Part shown: positions 26,242 through 32,392 of the stretch, piece after piece
How the letters are laid out: every line of letters starts with the position of its first letter
How positions within the stretch are numbered: position 1 is the stretch's first letter
Assembly (NCBI GenBank): GCA_029288775.1
Contig: JARIGQ010000006.1
Coordinates: 128,120 to 160,511 of the forward strand
DNA from: Candidatus Nomurabacteria bacterium
GTDB taxonomy: Bacteria; Patescibacteriota; Minisyncoccia; Phycocordibacterales; UBA5272
Reading direction: 5' to 3'
Length of the DNA stretch: 32,392 bases
Position numbers and translations under genes: made by a program
The notes under the pieces: generated by a model
Databases searched by the model: none
Seen by the model: the letters and a program-made list of their open reading frames with translations, nothing else
What the model was told of the DNA's origin: nothing

Positions 26242-27422
26242 TAACAGTCTTCTATAGACCACGATCCATTCGCTATCAGCTTCACTTTCGGCTTCTCTTC
26301 ACAGGCTATATGGAGAAGCCCGGTTGAAGCAATCATAAGTCCATTATCGGTCGAGAGTGCTCTATCAGGTATAAATAATGTAAAATTCTCGCTGTCTGCA
26401 AGCTCTTTGAGGGCAAAGCGAATATGGGTATTTGCACTCACGCCGCCGCCCACAATCAAGGAATGAGCACGAGTTTCATACATTGCTTGTTTTACTTTAG
26501 CAACTAACACATCAGTAACAGCGTTTTCAAACTCAAGCGCAATCATCTTTTTTGTTTTTTCATCTAATGGTTTACGTTTGTTTACTCGAGTGAGTACTGC
26601 GGTCTTAAGTCCGCTTAATGAAAAGTGAAGGTCTCCACTGTGTATCATTGGTCGGGGGAGGCGCAAGTCTTCATCGACAACTAATCCTTCATTTCGAGCA
26701 TGCTCTGCTAAACGTGAGATTTCTGGCCCACCTGGGTATGGGAGATCAAGGAGGCGTGCGACCTTATCAAAGGCTTCACCTACGGCATCATCTTTAGTCT
26801 TACCAATGACTTTGTACGATCTCCATTTTGAAATCCGCACAATTTCTGTATGCCCTCCTGAAATAAGAAGTGCACACGCGGGGAATGTCAGTTGAGGTAT
26901 TTCATAGGTGCCCTCTTTGTGAGAAAGGACACTGGCCACTATATGTCCTTCCATATGATTGATTGGGTAAAGGGGAATGTCCCACACGGTATGCAAGGCT
27001 ATAGCCCCATTTATGCCCACCCATAGCGCTGGTTCAAGGCCGGGTCCCATTGTTACGGCTATGGCGTCAATCGCTGGTTTCTGTATGCCTTCAAACAGTA
27101 CTTTCATAGCGGTTAGCATTTCTGGTTCCCGCACCAAAAGCGTCTCCAGCTTCTTCCTTTCACTATGAGGGATATGATGAGTATGAGTTCTTTCTATTAA
27201 CAGTTCAGCTTCGCGTAATGCCTCTGCAATGAGTTGGGTAAGCGCTTTGGCGTGCTCACGTTTGGCAAGTGCTGGAAATACTCCGCCGTATTGAGCATGA
27301 AGATCGACCTGTGAAAGTACTTTATGGGAAAGGGTTTCAAAGCGAATATGTTTTCCGCGAACCCGTTTGATAATTGATACTGCTGTTTCGTCGCAGCTTG
27401 TTTCTATGGATAAAAGAATCAT
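26241..27422 (-). CDS. tsaD: tRNA N6-adenosine threonylcarbamoyltransferase
   Basis: LLSIETSCDETAVSI, DLHAQYGGVFPALAKREHAK, AIAVTMGPGLEPALWVGI, NHMEGHI, LLISGGHTEI, FSLSGLKTAV, VGGGVSAN. Confidence 0.95.
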   Translation of the reverse strand: MILLSIETSCDETAVSIIKRVRGKHIRFETLSHKVLSQVDLHAQYGGVFPALAKREHAKALTQLIAEALREAELLIERTHTHHIPHSERKKLETLLVREPEMLTAMKVLFEGIQKPAIDAIAVTMGPGLEPALWVGINGAIALHTVWDIPLYPINHMEGHIVASVLSHKEGTYEIPQLTFPACALLISGGHTEIVRISKWRSYKVIGKTKDDAVGEAFDKVARLLDLPYPGGPEISRLAEHARNEGLVVDEDLRLPRPMIHSGDLHFSLSGLKTAVLTRVNKRKPLDEKTKKMIALEFENAVTDVLVAKVKQAMYETRAHSLIVGGGVSANTHIRFALKELADSENFTLFIPDRALSTDNGLMIASTGLLHIACEEKPKVKLIANGSWSIEDC

Positions 27423-27427
27423 ACGTT

Positions 27428-28447
27428 TTATTTGGAAGGAAGTATGTTTGCAATATTTTGAACCAATCCTTGGGTTTCATAGTTTCCTACCGAAAGCCAC
27501 GTTGGAAGACCAAGGGCACATAATCCTCCAGCATCTTTGGCAAGTGCTATTCCTCCAGAGTTGCCATTATCGATCTTGGCTGACACGAAGTAATTTGGTG
27601 AACCCCCAAGAGAAGTATCATAGCCAGAAATGATTCCATTTGTTGCTGTTCGGAAAATACTGTTGACGGTACCTATTGTTGAAATATTTACTGTTGAGTC
27701 TCGCTTAGCATACGCTGGAAACCCAATAATCACAACAGGTGTTCCAACGGCCACCAAAGAAGTACATTTTTTTACATCGGAAATTGAATAATTATAATTC
27801 CCGGCAGGTACGCTTACTGGGGAGAGGGGGTCGCCAATTTCCAGTACTGCTTCATCGGTGTTGGAATTGTAACTATAAATAGCTGATTTGAGAGCAAAGA
27901 CACCCGTTTGGGCATTTGAAGTGTTGGTCATGATGACTGCGCAATGGTCTGCTCCTTTGACGACATGGTAGTTAGTAAGCACGGCGTGAGTAACTTCTTT
28001 AAAGGTAAAAAGGGAACCTGAGCCACTCACAATCCCTTCAGAAGATGAGCATAGTATCTGTACAATTCCGGTCACGTACGGGGTAAGATCTTTTGAGGTG
28101 ATGACAGTGTCTTTTGCTTCCTTGCTCTGTTCATCCAAAGAAGCGCTGAGGGTTTTTACTTGAGCATTCGTTTGTGCGGCTTCTGATTTTGTTTTTTCCA
28201 ATTCTTCTTTCGTGACACTAAGTTCTTGTGCTTGCGCAGCAATGAGTTTGTTCGCCTCCTCCTCTTTAAGTTTTTGTAATCGATTTTGTTCTGTTACAAG
28301 TTCAGTTTGTATTCTTTCTGTGGTTGAGATTTTTTGATAGAGCCTATATCCTCCATAGGTAAGTGCGCTTAACACAATGCAAAGGATACAAATAGTGGCA
28401 ATGAGCACGTGCCAGGTAAGCGAAAGGGTGATATGGCGCCGATTCAT
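27428..28447 (-). CDS. Membrane-anchored coiled-coil trypsin-like serine protease
   Basis: N-terminal TM, coiled coil; catalytic-type motifs LTNYHVV (His), NTDEAVLEI (Asp), IDNGNSGGIAL (Ser). Confidence 0.8.
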   Translation of the reverse strand: MNRRHITLSLTWHVLIATICILCIVLSALTYGGYRLYQKISTTERIQTELVTEQNRLQKLKEEEANKLIAAQAQELSVTKEELEKTKSEAAQTNAQVKTLSASLDEQSKEAKDTVITSKDLTPYVTGIVQILCSSSEGIVSGSGSLFTFKEVTHAVLTNYHVVKGADHCAVIMTNTSNAQTGVFALKSAIYSYNSNTDEAVLEIGDPLSPVSVPAGNYNYSISDVKKCTSLVAVGTPVVIIGFPAYAKRDSTVNISTIGTVNSIFRTATNGIISGYDTSLGGSPNYFVSAKIDNGNSGGIALAKDAGGLCALGLPTWLSVGNYETQGLVQNIANILPSK

Positions 28448-28489
28448 AAAGATTGCGGCCTAGAGCCTGATGCGGTAGAGTATATCACG

Positions 28490-28936
28490 ATGAAACTCCT
28501 TATTTTAAGCGTGGGAAAAGAAACCAGTGGGGTATTTGAGGATGCACGAAAAGAATTCTCTTTGCGATTGCTTAGGTACGCTCCGCTTGAGATGGTTGCC
28601 TTACCACACGATGTGAACAAAGAAAAGGAGGGGGAGAAACTCCTTCGCTATATTAAGCCAGAGGATTATGTTGTGTTGCTTGATGAGCGGGGGACAGAGC
28701 TTCATAGCGAAGCAGTAGCTGAGCTTATTGAAAATCGTATGATAGACGGAGTTCGTCGTATGGTATTAGTTATAGGAGGCGCCTACGGCGTATCACTTGA
28801 GGTTCATAAACGTGCTAATTATACATGGAAACTTTCAACACTCGTTTTTCCTCATCTTTTGGTTCGCGTTATTGTGCTGGAACAGCTGTACCGAGCAATG
28901 ACGATTCTGCGTGGTGAAAAATACCATCACGAGTAG
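28490..28936 (+). CDS. rlmH: 23S rRNA (pseudouridine(1915)-N(3))-methyltransferase
   Basis: MKLLILSVGKE, VVLLDERGTELHSEAVAELIE, LVIGGAYGVS, PHLLVRVIVLEQLYRAMTILRGEKYHHE. Confidence 0.92.
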   Translation: MKLLILSVGKETSGVFEDARKEFSLRLLRYAPLEMVALPHDVNKEKEGEKLLRYIKPEDYVVLLDERGTELHSEAVAELIENRMIDGVRRMVLVIGGAYGVSLEVHKRANYTWKLSTLVFPHLLVRVIVLEQLYRAMTILRGEKYHHE

Positions 28937-29873
28937 CTTTCAGCTTTTCAAGCATGGCTTCTGGAGTCCGCTCACGACAAATTCTTAAGAGTTCTTTTTT
29001 GTCGGCTTCTGTGAGAGTAAGATTGGTTCCTTCGTTGACTGCGTACATAATGGCTTGCTTATCGTCTACATGTTGCAAGCCGATGGCGTGTCCTAATTCA
29101 TGGGTAAGTACACGTTTCAGCGATGTGTCATCTGAGTACTCGTAAATGGTAATAGTATTTGTTGAAGGATCATAGGTTCCTTCTTCAAATTCCCTGAGAG
29201 CTGTTTCGTTGAGTGTTTCTATTTTTTGATTGATGGTACTCACTACTTGGTTATGGCTTTTGCCATAATTTTGAATTGCAAGACCAAGTGTGTTGTAGCG
29301 TGCGATGTCTCGATTGATTGCTGCCCGTTCTGTTTCGAGTGCAGCAGCTTCTCGTTGGAGGCGTTGGTATTCCGCATTCGGCGCACCACCTTGTGTGTTC
29401 CAATACCCTGCTTCGCTATTGTGGGTAGCTAAATGTTCTGTATACGCTTTTGTGCGAGCATCAATAGTTTGACCTAAAGTCGTGTACTCGCTCTTAAGGC
29501 TATCTAAAGTTTGTTTTAAATCATCAAGCTGGTCTTTATCTTCTTCTATAGAACGTTTAAGTTTTTCGTTCTGAATGGTAGTGCGCTGGCGTTCGTCGTA
29601 CACAAAGTTGATACTAATGTCCCCACCTTGCGCTAGGTAAGAGAGGAGGGGATTTGGAGCATAGGCATCATTCCATGTTTTTGCTGCTTGAGCCGCATAC
29701 GCCTGCACCATGTCTTTGGAAATAGTAAACCTACGATCGATAGTTCCTATACTCCATGTTTTTGGAAGGTTACATGGGTTTTGGGCTATTTTCTTTACTG
29801 CAAAATACCCTGTACCACTTACAGCAAGGATAAGTATGATAATGATTCCAACGGATCGCAATGGTTTGTCCAT
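28869..29873 (-). CDS. Matrixin-like zinc metalloprotease with coiled-coil insertion
   Basis: N-terminal TM; RVLTHELGHAIGLQHVDDKQAIMYAVNEG (HExGHxxGxxH + Met). Confidence 0.85.
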   Translation of the reverse strand: MDKPLRSVGIIIILILAVSGTGYFAVKKIAQNPCNLPKTWSIGTIDRRFTISKDMVQAYAAQAAKTWNDAYAPNPLLSYLAQGGDISINFVYDERQRTTIQNEKLKRSIEEDKDQLDDLKQTLDSLKSEYTTLGQTIDARTKAYTEHLATHNSEAGYWNTQGGAPNAEYQRLQREAAALETERAAINRDIARYNTLGLAIQNYGKSHNQVVSTINQKIETLNETALREFEEGTYDPSTNTITIYEYSDDTSLKRVLTHELGHAIGLQHVDDKQAIMYAVNEGTNLTLTEADKKELLRICRERTPEAMLEKLKATRDGIFHHAESSLLGTAVPAQ

Positions 29874-29979
29874 GATCGTAGTGTAAGCTCCTTAACAAGG
29901 ATGTCTAGCACAAGTAAGACGATGTATGGCAATAGTTCCTTACGATTTTAGTGTAGAATGCCAGATAAATTGCTTTTTG

Positions 29980-30052
29980 TGGGCGATAGAGGAGTCGAAC
30001 CTCTGACATCTACAACGTCAATGTAGCGCTCTACCAACTGAGCTAACCGCCC
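29980..30052 (-). tRNA. tRNA-Val (anticodon GAC)
   Basis: Minus-strand GGGCGGUUAGCUCAGUUGGUAGAGCGCUACAUUGACGUUGUAGAUGUCAGAGGUUCGACUCCUCUAUCGCCC-A folds to a cloverleaf; anticodon loop UUGACGU; no encoded CCA. Confidence 0.95.
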
Positions 30053-30110
30053 GAAGAACCGTAGTATACAAATTTACTTATGGGGTGTCTAACCTGATCA
30101 TAGAGGTCTT

Positions 30111-30156
30111 TCACCAATGTAAAAAGAGCCTTTTAAGGCTCTTTTTACATTGGTGA
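30111..30156 (-). terminator. Hairpin immediately 3' of (and overlapping the CCA of) tRNA-Glu
   Basis: TCACCAATGTAAAAAGAGCC-ttttaa-GGCTCTTTTTACATTGGTGA, 20-bp perfect arms. Confidence 0.7.
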
Positions 30157-30225
30157 TCCTACGGAGAATCGAACTCCGATTTCGGCCGTGAAAGGGCCGC
30201 GTCCTAACCGTTAGACGATAGGACC
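30151..30225 (-). tRNA. tRNA-Glu (anticodon UUC), CCA encoded
   Basis: Minus-strand GGUCCUAUCGUCUAACGGUUAGGACGCGGCCCUUUCACGGCCGAAAUCGGAGUUCGAUUCUCCGUAGGAUCACCA; anticodon loop CUUUCAC. Confidence 0.95.
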
Positions 30226-30235
30226 AAGTTGCACA

Positions 30236-30264
30236 ATAATACCATACTTTTTCTAAGTGTTCAA
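30236..30264 (-). promoter_or_regulatory. Promoter of tRNA-Glu
   Basis: Minus strand TTGAAC-17 nt-TATTAT, ending 10 nt before the tRNA. Confidence 0.6.
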
Positions 30265-30283
30265 TGCCTTAGCAGCGGGCTTT

Positions 30284-30292
30284 TGCTATACT
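30284..30292 (+). promoter_or_regulatory. Extended -10 promoter element of the response-regulator gene
   Basis: TGCTATACT, 7 nt before ATG 30300. Confidence 0.5.
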
Positions 30293-30299
30293 TAAATAT

Positions 30300-30971
30300 A
30301 TGAAGCTTCTTTTGGTAGAAGATGAAGGGGAGCTCGCTGAAGTAATAGCGAAAGGCCTTAAACATGAAGGGTATGTAGTTGACGTATGTTCTGATGGAGG
30401 CAAGGCTAAAAACCTTCTTACCTCAAATAAAGACGCCTTCGATCTGGTAATACTCGACATCAGTCTTCCTCATGTGGATGGTTTAGAACTTTGTTCCTAT
30501 GTGCGGCAGTTGCATTTAACTGTGCCCATTCTTATGCTTACCGCTCGAGGTGCAATTGAGGATAAGGTTAATGCCTTAAATGCGGGAGCTGATGATTATG
30601 TCACCAAACCTTTTTCATTTGAGGAATTACTTGCGCGAATTCGGGCCCTTCTTCGTCGACCCACTGTAAAGATTAATGATCTCCTCAGGGTGGGAGATAT
30701 TTCTCTGGATGTGGCTAAGCATAAAGTTTTTTGTAAAGGAGAGGAGATAGAAATGACAAGAAAAGAATTTATGCTTTTAGAGTGCCTCATGAGACGGCAG
30801 AATCAGGTGGTTACACGGGATACTCTCTATTCGACATTGTGGGATATGAATGACACGTTATTTAGTAATACGGTAGACGTGCATATTAAAAACGTTAGAA
30901 ATAAATTAGGAAATAAGCATGGGAGCTTTATCAAAACTATTCGCGGCGTAGGATATGTTTTCGAAATTTAG
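30300..30971 (+). CDS. OmpR/PhoB-family response regulator
   Basis: MKLLLVEDEGELAEVI, DLVILDISLPHVDGLELC, PILMLTARG, ADDYVTKPFSFEELLARIRALLRR, winged-helix TRKEFMLLECL...VDVHIKNVRNKLG..IKTIRGVGYVFE. Confidence 0.95.
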   Translation: MKLLLVEDEGELAEVIAKGLKHEGYVVDVCSDGGKAKNLLTSNKDAFDLVILDISLPHVDGLELCSYVRQLHLTVPILMLTARGAIEDKVNALNAGADDYVTKPFSFEELLARIRALLRRPTVKINDLLRVGDISLDVAKHKVFCKGEEIEMTRKEFMLLECLMRRQNQVVTRDTLYSTLWDMNDTLFSNTVDVHIKNVRNKLGNKHGSFIKTIRGVGYVFEI

Positions 30972-31953
30972 TATTTTTACAAAAGCGCGAGTCCAGCTCG
31001 TATTGTTTTATGCGTTTGTGTTTTTGGTAATGGTTATTGCTGCAGATAGGACCATAGAATACAACCGTACAAAAATAGTGGAAGGAGTAATACAAGAAAT
31101 TCTCATCGACCAACCTGACCTCGATTCACGCGTGGTTGCCGCTCGCCGGGAAGCCCTTGTATCCTTTAGATATCAACAGTATAAAGTATTTACCCTTTTT
31201 GGGATTGTTGTTGCGGGAATTATGTACGTTCTTGCAAGTTCAAGTTTGCGACCCATCAACAAAATCATTGAATTACAAAGAAGGTTTATTGCGAATGCTT
31301 CCCATGAATTGCGTACTCCTTTGTCTGTCATGAAGACCCAATCAGAAGTTGCTCTTCGTATGAAGCGAAGCCTTAGTAAAGAAGAGCTTGAAACTGTTCT
31401 GCGAAGTAATATCTCTCAAATCAATTATATGTCCGAAGTTATCAACACTCTTCTCCGTATATCTAGCAGTACAAGTTCTTCTAGAAGTGTCACTTTTTCT
31501 CCTTTAGTAATTGCGATTCCTATTGAAAAAGCAATAAGCTCACTTTTATCACTTGCTCTTTCTAAAAAAATTACCATCACGACTGAAGTGCCGCATACTA
31601 TTTGTATAGTGGGAAACGGTGTGGCGTTTGAAGAAATAATGATAAATGTGCTCCAGAATGCAATAATGTATACCCCTGAAGGAGGAAAGGTGCATATTTA
31701 CGCCTCTCAGGAGGGGAAAAAGTGCAGAGTAGCTATTTCAGATACAGGAGTAGGGATATCTGCCAAGGATTTGCCTCATATTTTTAATCCATTCTTTCGA
31801 GGACATCTTAGTCCAACTTACAGCAAGCACGGATCGGGGCTTGGGCTTACTTTGGTTAAAGAACTAGTTACCCTTCATAAAGGGACCATTTCTCTTGCGA
31901 GTACAGAAGGGCAAGGTACAGTAGTTAGTATGTTTTTCCCCATTTTAAAGTAA
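30955..31953 (+). CDS. Sensor histidine kinase
   Basis: Two TM segments; FIANASHELRTPLSVMK (HisKA), NVLQNAIMYTPEGG, ISDTGVGISAKDLPHIFNPFFRG, GSGLGLTLVKELV. Confidence 0.95.
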   Translation: MFSKFSIFTKARVQLVLFYAFVFLVMVIAADRTIEYNRTKIVEGVIQEILIDQPDLDSRVVAARREALVSFRYQQYKVFTLFGIVVAGIMYVLASSSLRPINKIIELQRRFIANASHELRTPLSVMKTQSEVALRMKRSLSKEELETVLRSNISQINYMSEVINTLLRISSSTSSSRSVTFSPLVIAIPIEKAISSLLSLALSKKITITTEVPHTICIVGNGVAFEEIMINVLQNAIMYTPEGGKVHIYASQEGKKCRVAISDTGVGISAKDLPHIFNPFFRGHLSPTYSKHGSGLGLTLVKELVTLHKGTISLASTEGQGTVVSMFFPILK

Positions 31954-31976
31954 GTGCTTATTCTGGGGATAAGCTA

Positions 31977-32014
31977 TTTTCTTCATCTTTTCTTCATGCT
32001 CGTCTCTCTATACT
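31977..32014 (+). promoter_or_regulatory. Putative PhoB-box-like operator plus -10 (TATACT) upstream of pilin gene
   Basis: 11-bp direct repeat TTTTCTTCATC TTTTCTTCATG (31977-31998), TATACT at 32009-32014. Confidence 0.4.
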
Positions 32015-32049
32015 TTAGGAGTAGCATAATTTTATAAACGATTACAAGT

Positions 32050-32392
32050 ATGATTAGAAGAAAAGTGGGGTTTAGTTTCAGACCAAGAGGATTCACTCTC
32101 ATCGAACTTCTCGTTGTGATTGCAATCATCGGTCTCCTGTCAACGGTTATTGCAGGTCCTGTGCAAGCGGCCCGTAAGAAGGGACGTGACGCAAAGAAGA
32201 TTGCGGATTTAAAAGCCATTCAGTCTGCACTCTCACAATACTCCGAAGATTACTCCGGTACCTATCCTATCAGTATTGACGGACTTGTACCTAAGTACCT
32301 TCAGATCTTGCCTCCAAACGCAGCTACAACTACAGTTGCCAAGGACAAGTACATGTACGTTACGTACAAGGACGCAGCAGGTAATATCGTAG
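32050..32392 (+). CDS. Prepilin-type N-terminal methylation domain protein (type IV pilin/pseudopilin), truncated by window end
   Basis: RPRGFTLIELLVVIAIIGLLSTVIAGPVQAARKKGRDAKKIADLKAIQSALSQYSEDYSGTYP: class III signal and pseudopilin helix. Confidence 0.9.
   Translation, partial: MIRRKVGFSFRPRGFTLIELLVVIAIIGLLSTVIAGPVQAARKKGRDAKKIADLKAIQSALSQYSEDYSGTYPISIDGLVPKYLQILPPNAATTTVAKDKYMYVTYKDAAGNIV

Noticed and set aside
30111-30156. Long palindrome as a transposon terminal repeat or CRISPR repeat
   Set aside because: Single copy, hairpin geometry with a short loop right after a tRNA; fits a terminator/processing hairpin better.
1-32392. CRISPR arrays, transposases, integrases, prophage, rRNA
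   Set aside because: Looked for repeat-spacer periodicity and characteristic protein motifs; none found in the window.

Overview
This 32.4-kb window looks like a compact chromosomal segment of a Patescibacteria/CPR-type bacterium. That lineage call is inferred from gene style, the long-form TsaD, T4SS-like ATPase, lamin-tail proteins and pseudopilin; it was not tested. Housekeeping genes (murB, rsmI, tsaD, rlmH, tRNA-Val, tRNA-Glu, an OmpR/histidine-kinase pair, a pilin) flank a ~20-kb surface-glycan island at about 5.8-26.0 kb. The island holds many glycosyltransferases, a sugar nucleotidyltransferase, a SAM methyltransferase, a Wzx-like flippase and an O-antigen-ligase/Wzy-TPR protein. The most striking part is 15.8-23.6 kb: two divergent MBOAT + SGNH-like pairs flank a tight AcpS / FkbH-like (HAD-IIIC) / ACP / MaoC hydratase / SDR cassette with no ketosynthase or acyltransferase. 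I read this as a self-contained system that makes a small acyl group (glyceryl, pyruvyl or lactyl) on a dedicated carrier protein and esterifies an exported glycan with it. Other observations include a recurrent TGnTAnnnT-N6/7-ATG arrangement suggesting leaderless mRNAs, a PhoB-box-like 11-bp direct repeat upstream of the pilin gene, a 20-bp-arm hairpin that absorbs the CCA end of tRNA-Glu, and an antisense coding overlap between rlmH and a matrixin-like protease. No CRISPR array, transposase or rRNA was seen.
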